Source: Diadophis punctatus similis
Lineage: Eukaryota; Chordata; Lepidosauria; Squamata; Dipsadidae
Direction of reading: 5' to 3'
NCBI GenBank assembly: GCA_023053685.1
Contig: JALIGW010000005.1
Coordinates: 30,160,480-30,224,479, forward strand
Length of the DNA: 64,000 nt
This document shows positions 51,901 to 59,878 of this stretch, in pieces (position 1 is the stretch's first letter; every line of letters starts with the position of its first letter). Below the pieces are notes generated by a model, which had not been told where the DNA came from, did not search any database, and was given only the letters and a program-made list of their open reading frames with translations. Position numbers and translations under genes: made by a program.

Positions 51901-54900
51901 GTCATTAACCGAAGAGGTTCCTGTAACAAATACTTTTAATATAGCTATTGACTTGATATTATAGAATCTCAAATTTTGTTTAGTAATTGTTGCTTATTTT
52001 TATTGTATTCCTGATTATCTGTGCACTGCATTATTGGAACAAAAACATTATCATTAGGTACACAATAAGTGTGAAATCACATCTGCCACTTCTTTAGCTG
52101 GTATTGGCCTTCAAGAGCATTAAATTCTTCCCAAGAACCTAGGATGACATAATATATAAGTGCAGTATATGCACTGATCCAAGCCATGTGATATTTTGAA
52201 ATTGACAGATGGAAATTTTATCAATGCACATACTTTTTGCCATCTAAGATTTTTTAGTATGACACCGAGTGTGCCAATAACCACAGGAACCATCATAGAT
52301 GGTTTATGAAATAAACTTTCAAATTTGATGTTCATATCTTCATACTTCATTATCTTCTCCAATGCTTTGTCTTCTATTCTGCTATCTGCTGGTATTGTAA
52401 TATAAATTATCCACTCTTTTTTTTTCTTTTCAATCACAGTTAAATCTGGTGAGTCTACATTTTATCAGTTTGAATTTGTATTTAAAAACAACTTTTTAAA
52501 AAGTCCTCAAGCCAGTTTAATAAGCTACATATTCCCTCTAGGATGTGTCTGATTGGTTTGCTTCTAATTTCATCTGAAACTGGGATTTTGGTTTGGAGTA
52601 CTGATATTGTTGGTTTATTATTTTTGTATAAATATTCTTGAAAATTTTTGGTGCTTAAATATTTCCAGATTTTTAAAGAAGGGTGTATTAATGCAGAAAA
52701 TTGCACTGTGTAAAGCTGTGGGGAAACATTTAAAAATTAGCATTCATTTTATTCTAGATTTGAACATATTAAGTTCATATGAGACTCTGAAAAAATACAT
52801 GTTGCTGTTCAACCTTGGGAATTTTAAGATTTATGGAATTCTGGGAGTTGAAGTCCACAGGTCTTAAAGTTGCCAAGGCTGGACACTCCTGGCTTAGAGC
52901 TTGATCTAAATATTCCTATTTTAATATATACAATGGTTTTAAGTTTATTTTGTACAATTGATACAGATATGTTGGTAAATAGATCGATAGTATGCCATTT
53001 CTGCAGGTCGTATCAGGGCCTTTGATGTTTTGTAATATATTTAACTTAAAATCTCACCATCATAGTAGTGATAAATTTAGCTATCACTGCTCCAAGAACA
53101 CGGATATTGCTGCCAGCAATGAAATAAGTGCATTTAGCTCCATCTTCCCAGTCAACAGCAAAACAGTTAATGTCTTCAACATCCACCAGAAGCTATAGCA
53201 TCAAAGTGATGTATAAAAAAATTACATTTGGATGATTAATGTCAACAAAATAGATCCTTTAAAAAAATACCTGGTCACTGAGTTCTTAAGTTCCACAGGG
53301 ATTTGTAATTCAGCCCCGAGCCATACAGTCCTGGCTCATCTACCAATTTCCTGTACATCGGCACATACAATAAAGATCATAGTGCTTTATGAGTAGCAAC
53401 TGATATGCTACTGAAATCTTATGACTCATGAAAATAAAAACACTCCAGTTTCACAAAGGAAAAACAACAACAAAACCCAGCAAATGATCCAAGGGCATTA
53501 TTATAAATAAAAATAATTATTTTACACCAACCAGTGAAAACATTGGAGGGTAGTTCGGAATAACAGCAATCCCCTGATGGACTCTAGATTGCCAGCCGGT
53601 GACTTAAACCATATATTTGTTAAGCAAAAGAGGCATATTAAAATTTTGCCCTCTTTCCCCCCAGAATAAGGAAATCTCATACCAAACACAGCTCCACAAC
53701 CCAGCCATATTTTCCAGTGCTTGTATATCCATGGATAACAAAGCGGGTTTTCCTCAATGGGGAGAAGTTAGAATTTTGGAGACTTGATATTTCATTGTAC
53801 AATATTCTCTGCAGGGGAATTTAAAGATAATGATATAACAAATTCTTTCAAATGTCTAACATTTTCAAACCAAAGAACGTAATATATTTTCTTGGCCCTA
53901 ATATTTCATAAGCCAAAGTTGATTAGTTTCTATATTTTTTTAATGAGAAATAAATGTATATGAGTGGGCTCAATTGTCTTGCCCCATTCATTTCAAAGTC
54001 TAGGCCCGTGGTGGCGAACTTATGGCACGCGTGCCAGAGGTGGCACGCGGAGCCATAGAAGCCGGCACGCGAGGGTTGCCCACCGGCAAACCGGAAGTGC
54101 GAAAAAACGCACTTCCGGTTTGCCGGTGTGCTGTTTTTGCACTCTGGAGGGTTCAGGGAAGCTCCCTGAAGCTCCGGAATGCAAAAAACTACAAAATGGA
54201 CAAACCGGAAGTGCACTTTTTCGCACTTCCGGTTTGTCCGTTTTGTAGTTTTTTGCATTCCGGAGCTTCAGGGAGCTTCCCTGAACCCTCCGGAGTGCAA
54301 AAAACAGCATACCGGCAAACCGGAAGTGCGTTTTTTCGCACTTCCGGTTTGCCGGTTTCGTCGTCCCAGGCTCCGGTAAGCCTTTGCGCGGGGGTGGGGG
54401 TGTGTGCGCATGCACAGGGGGCAGCATGGGGGGGTGTTGTGCGCATGCAGGGGGGAGGGAATGGGCGTGGGTATGCGAGCGCGCGCGAGCGCGCCCCCCC
54501 CTTTTTGGCACGCGAGCCGAAAAAGGTTCGCCACCACTGGTCTAGGCAATTGCTAAAAGCGGTTTCTTAACGTCTGAAGCAACATACTGTATATCTTTTA
54601 GCTACATGTACTGTAGCCGGAACCATAGACTCTATTACAAGCAGATGTTTCTGACTTCTTCCAATTGATAACTTACCAATTAACTTCACAGTTTCTCTGA
54701 CTAACACATGGAACAAGTCTATCACTCCATTGCTGTTATCCAGATGACAAGAACAACAAAAAACTATGATTTGCCTCAGTCATCAGATCATAAGTGATCA
54801 GACCTTGCACCAATCTGTTAAAAAGTTAGCTTTTTTCTTATTCTCGGTTGCAAATATTTTAAGCCAGTTTTGGTATTTTAGGTAACTCAGTGCATTGAAT

Positions 54901-57774
54901 AATACTAATTCAGACAGGCCTAATAACTATAATTGCATTGATCTACAACTAACATTTTAAAATACTTCATTCATTTTTATCCCTCTAATTAGCCAGTCCA
55001 AAAAATAAATCCACCTGTTTCTGGATTATATGAAAGGGAAAAAATAGATATTTGCAAAGTAAGTAACTAAATTATAATCAGATTAATAATAATAATAATC
55101 ATACTTGTGAGATATTTCCAGTTTCTTTTGTGAAAAGTAAGAAAGAGATATTCATTTTTTCTGGAGATGCTGGTAAGCCAAACAGGTGTCTCCCAGGTAT
55201 TCCTGACCAAGGGGGTTTATCAGAAAAGCAGCCTATTGTTTCATAACAGACTTCATTGGCTAAAGGGTATACAAAGCAAAATCTGAAAACGATTCATTCA
55301 TTTTTTTTTTAAAATCACACGATGTTGGACTTGAAGCATTGTTTGCCAATACATTCATTTTAGACATTTGTAAGTATAAATATTTCACTGCACATAACTT
55401 TAGAACAGCTCATCTTAATTATTTTAAATGTTCATACCAGCCTTCCCTAACATATTGCATTTCAGATAAATTGAACCAAGTACAGGTAACAATGACCATT
55501 TCAATTACAATGGTGATGAATGTATAATTTATGAACTTTGCAGAGGGTCTGTGTCACATATTCATAGTAATCCTTGCTTAGCAACCACAATTGGGACTGT
55601 CACTAAGTACTATGGTCATTAAGCAAAACATCATGGACTGTAATGGCATATGACATCACTTTCCTTTCAGTTGTTAAGAGAAACAACAGTCAGTAAGTGA
55701 AACGTCACATTGCCATGACTTATGATTTTAATTCCGCCTTCTCTAACAATCCTGCTTATCATTGCTTATTCACATCAGTTATGAAGCACACAAATGGTAA
55801 TCACTTCACCATGGAGCTCTGCAATAGTCATAAATGCACATTGGTTGTGAAAGGTCTGAATGGCAATCATATGATTAGGGGATGCTGCAATGGTCATAAA
55901 TGCAAGGGCCTAAAAGCTTTCTTTATTATTCTGTTGTAACTTGGAGTAATTGTTCAGTGAGGCAGTTGGTAAACAACAAATACCTGTAGGACAGTATTGC
56001 ATTGTCCTGTGCCTCATCTATTTTTTTCCTCTTCTCCTCATCCCCCAGAGCAGATAGATTGCTTAAACAAGCTATCTCTCCCTGAATTGCTTTTATCTGC
56101 AATGCAGTGCATCCCTAAAAAGTGCTAACTGCAAGTTAACAAGCTTAACCTTCATTAGTTGATTAGATTCCTCTGGCCCATTGGCATTGTTGCCTGAAAA
56201 TGGCAGTACCCTAATCTGTTTTACACTAAGACTTTTGCTTGTTCCTAAGCAGGAAACAACTGGCACTTGCACACTTCTTTCAATCTGAATTCCCTGTTCT
56301 GTGTCTGCTTACTAGCTTGTAATCTCTTCTGCTAAAATGAATATAAATTCAGATATTAATTTTCTTTTTACTAATTATCTTGGCTCTGGGGTGAACATTC
56401 CCACTAGTGGGGGGAAACGCTATAAGATTGCCCTTTTACCCAGGTTCCTTGTGAGTTGAGTTCCAGAAACTGTCTTGCTATTTGGGGTCACCCAGCTCTT
56501 TGGGGTTGTATCGTTCTGACACTGCAAAGCAAAGGAAAGCTGAAATAAAATTGTAAGCAAAGTCACCTGATTTTCATTTTAGTGATGACTTCACTTAATG
56601 ACCCAGTCACTGAAACCAATTGCAGTTGCTATATGAGGACTACCTATGCAGTAGTGGGTTCTAAAACCCATTGCTACCGGTTCGCATGTGCGCATGTGCA
56701 GAAGTGTCCCGGGCTGGTGGGTGGAACCTCCCGTCACCATCGCTACCGGTTCACAGAACCGGACCGGACCGGGAGCAACCCACCACTGTACCTATATCTT
56801 CATGTTACTCCTCTAAAATTTGGTTCAACCCACCGCTGTACCTATATCTTCATGTTACTCCTCTAAAATTTGGTTCTGATCCAGGTGTCCCAAAAGTGCT
56901 TTTTCAAAAGGCAACTGAACTTACTTTGTTTTTGCTTGAAGATGTTTCGCCTCTCATCCAACTATAAGTTCAGAACTGAAGAGGCTTCTTGGATGAGAAG
57001 CAAAATGTCTTTAGCGCAAAGAAAGTACAGTTGCCTTTTCAAAAAATACCTTTGGGACAACCATGACCGTCCTAGATGATTGAGAATCTCCATAGAGTCT
57101 GATCCACTATATTTATGTCTCACTCTACATAGTCCACAAACTTGAAGAAGGGGAACAATTTATCACATTTATAAGATTAGATTTTATCATACATTATATA
57201 ACTTATAATAAGATTTTAAGTTGTCGACCACTAGTTAAGAGAAAAATTTATCTTTCCAAGAGAAACCTTGGAAAGGTTTAAAATTCAATGGAGTTAAGTC
57301 ATAGTTCTATCAATATTTATTTGCTCATCAAGAAAATACCATAATCTTTTACTATAATGGTTGGGGAAAGACAACATTTTCAGCAAGCACAAATGAAGAA
57401 AAGATCTGAAATCTCTAAAAATTGAAAAGCTCCGCCATTCTTGTAGACACTAACCAAGCACACATATCCACACATGAACACATGACATCATGATGGAATT
57501 GCACACATATTAAAACCCTACAAAATACATGTAACATCATTAGGTTCAGTAGCTGTATTTACTTGCTGATATAGCTGACAAAAAATTGGTTTATGAATTA
57601 ATGAAATTCATTTATGTTAATCAATATAAAATGTGAAAAACAAAGAGTATTATTATCCACTTCATTGTTAAACTAAACATGAAATTGTTCCGAGGCAAAA
57701 TATAATACATGGTAAATTGCCTTACCTTCTGCTGTGCCAAGTAGGAAGTAGACAACAATCCAAATGAGATTACT
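37489..57774 (-). CDS. Gene B: divergent pancreatic-lipase-family protein, 11 matching exons, start and last exon unresolved
   Basis: Paralogue of gene A in tandem, same strand. Exons: 57774-57726, 55259-55105, 53808-53683, 53192-53058, 51362-51233, 47743-47630, 47547-47446, 42351-42233, 41081-40952, 38694-38583, 37656-37489; all have AG/GT borders, consistent phases and no stop over 446 codons, so it looks maintained. Triad residues are present: Ser in GHSLG, Asp in GLDPSAIGF, His in NCHHSRS. Odd points: the lid loop is 20 residues between its cysteines instead of 25 and very charged; exon 5 has seven extra codons; the oxyanion-hole Phe is Tyr (VIHGYTS); the nucleophile strand reads YWYCPS for YGYSPS; the first exon lacks ATG. 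It resembles the PNLIPRP2/PNLIPRP3-like side of the family by recall, but no orthologue is claimed. Substrate unknown. Confidence 0.88.
37657..38582. other. Gene B intron 10
   Basis: AT-rich, no repeat recognised. Confidence 0.4.
38583..38694 (-). CDS. Gene B exon 10: PLAT domain start
   Basis: 112 nt. Encodes [20 protein letters not shown] then [17 protein letters not shown]. Same length and phase as gene A exon 10. Acceptor CCTAG, donor GTATAT. Confidence 0.9.
38907..39338. mobile_element. hAT-type MITE, 'TGATGGCGAACC' family, copy 3
   Basis: CAGTGATGGCGAACC to GATTCGCCATCACTG. Perfect 8-bp duplication ATCTAGCC (38899-38906 and 39339-39346). GC-rich interior. Confidence 0.92.
39347..39859. 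other. Gene B intron 9, left part
   Basis: No feature recognised. Confidence 0.4.
39860..39909. repeat. (TG)n microsatellite
   Basis: About 25 TG units. The adjacent SINE appears to have inserted into it, since TGTGTGTG resumes after the SINE tail at 40147. Confidence 0.97.
39912..40148 (+). repeat. Sauria-type SINE, full-length
   Basis: tRNA-derived head with A-box-like TGGTGCAGTGGTTAAATGC and B-box-like GTTCAAATCTC, conserved middle (CCATCCTTCCGAGGTCGGTA), 3' part CAGATTGTTGGGGGCAATAT to GCGGTATATAAG, and tail (TGCTAT)n. Pol III-type SINE mobilised by LINE machinery. Confidence 0.9.
40180..40403. mobile_element. Foldback element, copy 2
   Basis: CTATGGAGATTCTCAGTTATCC to GAAAAAGCACTTTTGGGA. 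The two halves are inverted copies around about 40310 (AGAAGCTTCTTCAGTTCTGAC / GAACTGACTGATTCTTGGAT). Flanked by the 16-bp direct repeat CTCTCCTTAAACATGT (40164-40179 and 40404-40419). Confidence 0.85.
40420..40951. other. Gene B intron 9, right part
   Basis: No feature recognised. Confidence 0.4.
40952..41081 (-). CDS. Gene B exon 9
   Basis: 130 nt. Encodes [20 protein letters not shown] and [13 protein letters not shown]. The conserved Cys pattern is retained. Acceptor CCTAG, donor GTGAGT. Confidence 0.92.
41219..41576. mobile_element. MITE, CAGGTAGTCCTC family
   Basis: TACAGGTAGTCCTCCACTTA to TTGAGGACTATGTGTA, with interior words shared with 20085-20537 (AACACGGTTGTTAAGTGAAT, CTGAATTTTGATCATGTG). 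Confidence 0.85.
41577..42232. other. Gene B intron 8, right part
   Basis: No feature recognised. Confidence 0.4.
42233..42351 (-). CDS. Gene B exon 8: catalytic His
   Basis: 119 nt. Encodes [20 protein letters not shown] then [15 protein letters not shown]. His follows the lid-closing Cys as C-H-H instead of C-N-H. Acceptor GCTAG, donor GTAAGC. Confidence 0.92.
42550..42977. repeat. (TAATA)n pentanucleotide array with a TAACA block
   Basis: About 428 bp of TATAA-type pentamers. Units 42571-42650 are TAACA variants; occasional TAATAATA interruptions reset the phase. The array ends exactly where a LINE 3' UTR begins. Confidence 0.98.
42978..43130 (+). mobile_element. LINE 3' UTR remnant
   Basis: GAGGCGTGCATAAGTGCACC, CCTACCGTCCCTGTCCTAAT and GTACTTGACAAAAATAAAT match the 3' UTR of the LINE at 24800-25378 (GGGGCATGCATAAGCGCAC, CCTACCGTTCCTGTCCTAAT). 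Coding part replaced by the pentamer array. Confidence 0.8.
43131..43734. other. Gene B intron 7 near the hAT
   Basis: No feature recognised. Confidence 0.4.
43940..45775 (-). CDS. hAT transposase (GTF2IRD2 / ZBED5-like group)
   Basis: A 611-codon ORF starting at the second Met ([20 protein letters not shown]); the frame is open 56 codons further upstream to 45943, but the family usually begins near the KRKVDDE segment. Visible: BED-type zinc finger (C38, C41, H56, H61 from this Met; CLICTEK...HYTTRH), the RNase-H-fold motifs [13 protein letters not shown] and [16 protein letters not shown], the insertion-domain [11 protein letters not shown] and [10 protein letters not shown], and the C-terminal dimerisation/catalytic region ([20 protein letters not shown]). 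Domesticated relatives in mammals are known, but here the gene is inside perfect transposon ends, so it is the element's own transposase. It would bind the inverted repeats and cut and paste the element. Confidence 0.94.
   Translation of the reverse strand: MSCSKPAVKRKVDDEHRQFQEKWEKQYFFIEHKGIPTCLICTEKVAVPKEYNLKRHYTTRHAEEYAKYQEDERANQVAKLKTCLLRQQDFFKKATKENDAAVEASYVVSMMIAKAGKSFKEGEFIKKCMLQAASIISPEKKGQFSNISLSSNTVAERISDLSSDIYDQLCEKIKCFSVYSVALDETTDITDTAQLAIYVRGVDDNFEVTEELLSLVPMHGQTTAQEIFHQLCDAFQNAGLPWRKFVGITTDGAPSMIGRKKGLVALVNKKKKEEGLEEVIALHCIIHQQALCSKCLKFDNVMSFVVKCINQIRSRGLKHRMFRAFLEEIESEYGDVLYFTEVRWLSRGNVLKRFFELRVEVKAFMEKDGASVPLLSDPKWLMDLAFLVDITHELNVLNKRLQGQGQLVSAAYDSVRAFSTKLILWKDQLSQTNLCHFPACKSLIDSGTLFSHEEYVDVILRLQEEFDHRFADFKRHRATFQIFADPFSFDVQDAPPVFQIELIDLQCNSELKAKFRDVSGKAAKLGQFLRELPPSFPELSRMFKQTMCLFGSTYLCEKLFSTLNFNKSKYRSRITDAHLQAVLRVSTASSLTPNVARLCKSKLCQISSSKK
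46068..46226. repeat. Inverted repeat in hAT 5' region, outer pair
   Basis: GGGGTTTCTCAATGGGCGTC (from about 46070) is mirrored by GACGCCCATTGAGAAACCCC (ending near 46222). ATTGGATCACA/TCCAATCACAG words lie inside. Confidence 0.85.
46357..46562. repeat. Long inverted repeat in hAT 5' region
   Basis: Arms 46357-46453 and 46478-46562: GAAGAAGATGAAGTCGCCGC at the left against GCGGCGACTTCATCTTCTTC at the right, continuing through GTGTTACACAGCGGGCAGCG. Nearly perfect, with a short loop. Confidence 0.9.
46675..47445. other. Gene B intron 7, left part
   Basis: Contains a segment (46710-47300) similar to 61110-62240; see findings. Confidence 0.4.
47446..47547 (-). CDS. Gene B exon 7: shortened lid
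   Basis: 102 nt against 120 in gene A, still in phase. Encodes [20 protein letters not shown] then [14 protein letters not shown]. The lid-starting Cys is kept but the loop is shorter and acidic/polar, without the hydrophobic PNLIP lid sequence. Acceptor TTACAG, donor GTAAGG. Confidence 0.92.
47630..47743 (-). CDS. Gene B exon 6: catalytic Asp
   Basis: 114 nt. Encodes [20 protein letters not shown] then [17 protein letters not shown]. The catalytic Asp of GLDP is kept; two codons shorter than gene A exon 6. Acceptor ATTTAG, donor GTAAAT. Confidence 0.93.
47744..48105. other. Gene B intron 5, left end
   Basis: A short GCATGCATGCAAGCAAGCATGC word repeat near 47793-47820; otherwise plain sequence. 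Confidence 0.45.
48106..50380 (-). mobile_element. Old LINE remnant, minus strand
   Basis: A TAAATAAATAAA tail (minus strand) ends at 48106. Minus-strand frames hold short LINE-like peptides ([14 protein letters not shown] and [13 protein letters not shown] near 48900-49080). Heavily decayed; clade not assigned, right boundary approximate. A hAT MITE is nested at 49330-49464. Confidence 0.45.
49330..49464. mobile_element. hAT-type palindromic MITE, CAGGGGTAGGCAAAG family
   Basis: 135 bp with long terminal inverted repeats (CAGGGGTAGGCAAAGTTGG / CCAACTTTGCCTACCCCTG, continuing through TTCTATGACTC). Perfect 8-bp duplication GCATAGGC (49322-49329 and 49465-49472). Confidence 0.93.
50381..50974. 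other. Gene B intron 5
   Basis: No feature recognised. Confidence 0.4.
50975..51190 (-). repeat. Sauria-type SINE, near full-length
   Basis: The minus strand carries the tRNA-like head (TGGCGGAGTGGTTAGAATAC), CTTTCCAAGGTCAGTAAAAT and the 3' CAGATTGTTGGGAGCAATAA to GCTAAAGC end. More diverged than 39912-40148. Confidence 0.85.
51233..51362 (-). CDS. Gene B exon 5: nucleophile elbow with 7-codon insertion
   Basis: 130 nt against 109 in gene A. Encodes [20 protein letters not shown] then [20 protein letters not shown] and RIS. The extra seven residues (around HQYVGKK) lie between the helix after the nucleophile and GIGRISG. Acceptor TACTAG, donor GTATGC. Confidence 0.92.
51363..52079. other. 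Gene B intron 4, left part
   Basis: No feature recognised. Confidence 0.4.
52080..52720 (-). mobile_element. LINE fragment, probably R2/R4-like
   Basis: A minus-strand frame at 52120-52437 contains [20 protein letters not shown] and [16 protein letters not shown], resembling the C-terminal region of R2/R4/NeSL-type non-LTR retrotransposons (pattern recalled: IEKYxDL..., VVPVVIGALG). A further minus frame at 52482-52706 may belong to it. R4 elements are known in lizards. Boundaries approximate. Confidence 0.6.
52807..52892. repeat. Partial palindromic MITE
   Basis: GGAATTCTGGGAGTTGAAGTCCAC followed by GGTCTTAAAGTTGCCAAGGC and GGACACTCCTG, the outer and central words of the 22007-22104 family. 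Confidence 0.6.
53058..53192 (-). CDS. Gene B exon 4
   Basis: 135 nt. Encodes [20 protein letters not shown], then [20 protein letters not shown]. Same length and phase as gene A exon 4. Acceptor CTATAG, donor GTGAGA. Confidence 0.92.
53683..53808 (-). CDS. Gene B exon 3: oxyanion-hole strand with Tyr
   Basis: 126 nt. Encodes [35 protein letters not shown] and VVELCL. Gene A has HGF here, gene B HGY. Acceptor CTGCAG, donor GTATGA. Confidence 0.92.
54006..54539. mobile_element. hAT-type MITE, 'TGATGGCGAACC' family, copy 4, with giant internal hairpin
   Basis: CCGTGGTGGCGAAC to GTTCGCCACCACTG. Perfect 8-bp duplication GTCTAGGC (53998-54005 and 54540-54547). The interior (about 54080-54355) is a very long, nearly perfect palindrome built on CAAACCGGAAGTGCG. 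Confidence 0.93.
54080..54355. repeat. Nearly perfect palindrome, about 135-bp arms
   Basis: Centre near 54217. Words such as AAACCGGAAGTGCG, GGAGCTTCAGGGAGCTTCCC and GGAATGCAAAAAACTAC occur in mirrored order on both sides. Smaller hairpins (CCGGAAGTGCGAAAAAACGC) are nested at each end. Confidence 0.9.
54548..55104. other. Gene B intron 2, left part
   Basis: No feature recognised beyond a short (AAT)n at 55086-55098. Confidence 0.4.
55105..55259 (-). CDS. Gene B exon 2: mature N-terminus
   Basis: 155 nt, as in gene A. Encodes [20 protein letters not shown], then [20 protein letters not shown] and GNISQ. The N-terminal Cys pair is kept; the LPWSP of gene A is LPASP. Acceptor TTTAG, donor GTATGA. 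Confidence 0.93.
55567..55985. mobile_element. MITE, CAGGTAGTCCTC family, diverged
   Basis: Opens AATCCTTGCTTAGCAACCAC and closes near AACAAATACCTGTAG; repeated words about ATGGTCATTAAGC and AATGGTCATAAATGC. Ends decayed. Confidence 0.6.
56649..56788. mobile_element. Short hAT-like MITE with CAGTAGTGGGTT ends
   Basis: CAGTAGTGGGTTCTAAAACC to AGCAACCCACCACTG. Flanks TACCTATG (56641-56648) and TACCTATA (56789-56796) form an imperfect 8-bp duplication. Interior repeats GCTACCGGTTC. Confidence 0.75.
56776..56875. repeat. Two-unit 50-bp tandem duplication
   Basis: Units 56776-56825 and 56826-56875 (CAACCCACCACTGTACCTAT... and CAACCCACCGCTGTACCTAT...) differ at one base. The duplication spans the end of the MITE and flanking DNA. 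Confidence 0.95.
56884..57097. mobile_element. Foldback element, copy 3, opposite orientation
   Basis: GGTGTCCCAAAAGTGC to GATTGAGAATCTCCATAGAG, with the two halves inverted around about 56985. Flanked by the 9-bp direct repeat TCTGATCCA (56875-56883 and 57098-57106). Confidence 0.83.
57107..57725. other. Gene B intron 1
   Basis: No feature recognised. Confidence 0.45.
57726..57774 (-). CDS. Gene B exon 1: signal-peptide exon without ATG
   Basis: 49 nt after acceptor TTATAG; codons read [16 protein letters not shown] plus a split Gly, the same length and phase as gene A exon 1. The first codon is AGT where gene A has ATG, and the frame meets a stop just upstream (TAG of the acceptor). Either an unseen upstream exon supplies the Met or the start is lost. 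Donor GTAAGG. Confidence 0.8.
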
Positions 57775-58577
57775 CTATAATAAATTTGAATAAATAGATT
57801 AAGTCTCGCTAAAGCTCATTAGCACTTCATTCCATTTGAATTCATTTTCTTCAAACATTTGCTTAAACAATTTAATCTCAGTGTTATCTAACCTTGTATC
57901 ACATTCAAATGAGTTCTGTGAGCCTATCTCATTAATTTTAGTGAAATGTAATCATAACCATTTAAAAATTTTTTTCTACATGTTGTTTTCATCACAGTGT
58001 CATAACCATGAAGGGCCTGTCTTTCATTTTAACTTAAGCCAGGTATGAGCTGGTGAAATAGTATCTTCATCATACCCACTTTCCAACAACAAAGTGTTCC
58101 CTTGCTCTATTTGGCTGAAGTTAGGTATAGAAACATAGTTCTATAGAGGATATTGCTTTAAACTTCAAAGGACTTCTTCATAATGCATTTTTATAGTGAA
58201 TGAGAAAAAATATATTCACATAATGCTACCTCATTCAGTCTCCAAAGAAATGTGCGAAACCAGATCAGTTTGTTTGACTTTACATTTGGTTTCTGTAAGC
58301 AACTTCAAAAGTACATCATGCATCGGATAATAATTATTCATGCACAATTAAAATAAATGAACATTTATATTAAGATTAAGATTATTCAGGACACAGCATT
58401 TAAATATTAAATAACTGATAACACAAATGTCTTATGTAATACCTCATAGATACTAAATTCTTGTTCAGTACTCTAGGTGCTGTACAGTATCTTCTCTCAA
58501 GTAGCTGAAAATACGGTTTAAGGTTTTAAAAGCAGAAAGTGAAATTTACAGGTGTTTGTCATATTTTATACACTTTT
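57775..58577. other. Upstream region of gene B
   Basis: A TATA-like TATAAAAA (minus strand, 58187-58194) is present, but no first exon with a clear ATG and donor was found. Confidence 0.3.
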
Positions 58578-58578
58578 C

Positions 58579-58609
<31 letters not shown>

Positions 58610-58610
58610 A
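58578..58610. repeat. (TTGA)n microsatellite
   Basis: Seven units of GATT/TTGA beside the TA-flanked element. Confidence 0.95.
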
Positions 58611-58619
58611 TATGATATA

Positions 58620-59611
58620 CCATATTTTTCTGAGTATAAGACGCACCGGACTATAAGACGCACCTTAGTTTTGGGGGAGGAAAACAAGGGGAAAAAATTC
58701 TGCCTCTGCTTCCCAGCAATTTGCCTCCCAGCAAACAGTACAGATGATATACACTGTTTGCTGTGTATTTCTGTGCGTGTGTGCCTGACCCATAGAAATA
58801 GCAAAGAATTGGAGAAATGTACATTATGACAGTATATTAATGCCAGAAGGTTTTCTTAAATGTAGTCACACTAACTCCTCCCAATTATTTAAATAGATCT
58901 ACTCCAAACATGACTAAGTCAGGGTTTAACTCAGCTGCCTTATCTTAATACTACAACAGGACACTGTTACATTTCAGACTATACTTGTACAGATGCTGTT
59001 AAAATTGATGTGGCTTTCTGGAAGTATAGTTATTCTCTGCTATTTAAAAGAAGATACAATAGCACTGGGGCCTCTTCAGATCAAGCATTTATTTTAAAAA
59101 GCTTCTTCATTTTGTTAAGGTATTTAGAACAATAATAAAGCAGTCTTTAAAAAATAAGTCTAATAATTTGAACAGTCTATAGGCATTTATAGTTATTGAC
59201 TTACCTCCTTGCAGCAAACAACAAACAGCCAATTTCAGCACAGCCTGATTAGCACAAGAAAATAAAAATCTGCCTCTGCGTCTACCTCCCAGCAATTTGC
59301 CTCCTTGCAGTTTTAGTTTAACTTTCAGTTTATTAGCTGTACAAGCAGCTAATAGTTTCAGACTGCAGGGATTGCCATAGCCTATTGCCGCCTGCCTGCA
59401 GCCTGAATCAGCTGACAGTCAGGAGACCGATAATCAGTTGCTTGTGCTAATCAGGCTCTGCGCTGTTTGCTGCAGGGAGGCAAATTGCTGGGAGGCAGAA
59501 GCCAAAGGGTGGGGGTGGCTGGGTGGGGCTATGTTCGGTGTATAAGACGCACCCAAGTTTTCACTCTCTTTTATGGGGGGAAAGGTGTGTCTTATACTCC
59601 GAAAAATATGG
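58620..59611. mobile_element. TA-flanked DNA element, CCATATTTTTC family, copy 2
   Basis: CCATATTTTTCTGAGTATAA to TTATACTCCGAAAAATATGG, flanked by TA (58618-58619, 59612-59613). 992 bp; the interior contains TGCCTCCCAGCAA words repeated in both orientations and differs from copy 1. No transposase frame seen, so non-autonomous. Confidence 0.82.
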
Positions 59612-59625
59612 TAGTTGGTATTGAC

Positions 59626-59878
59626 CAGGGGTGAAATTCAAAATTCTTCCCTACCGGTTCTGTGGGCGTGGCTTGGTAGGCGTGGCAGGGGAAGGATACT
59701 GCAAAATCTCCATTCCCACTCCACTCCAGGGGAAGGATACTGCAAAATCCTCATTCCCACCCCACTCTGGGGCCAGCCAGAGGTGTTATTTACCGGTTCT
59801 CTGAACTACTCAAAATTTTCACTACCAGTTCTCCAGAACCTGTCAGAACCTGTCAGAACCTGCTGAATTTCACCCCTG
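59626..59878. mobile_element. MITE-like repeat with CAGGGGTGAAATTCA ends
   Basis: Inverted ends CAGGGGTGAAATTCA and TGAATTTCACCCCTG. Interior has ACCGGTTC words, a two-unit tandem (GGGGAAGGATACTGCAAAAT) at about 59690-59770 and a triplication of CCTGTCAGAA near the right end. No target duplication seen. Confidence 0.75.

Noticed and set aside
54020..54570. Open frames up to 182 codons on both strands
   Set aside because: Explained by the long palindrome in a MITE; both strands mirror each other and show no protein-family motif.
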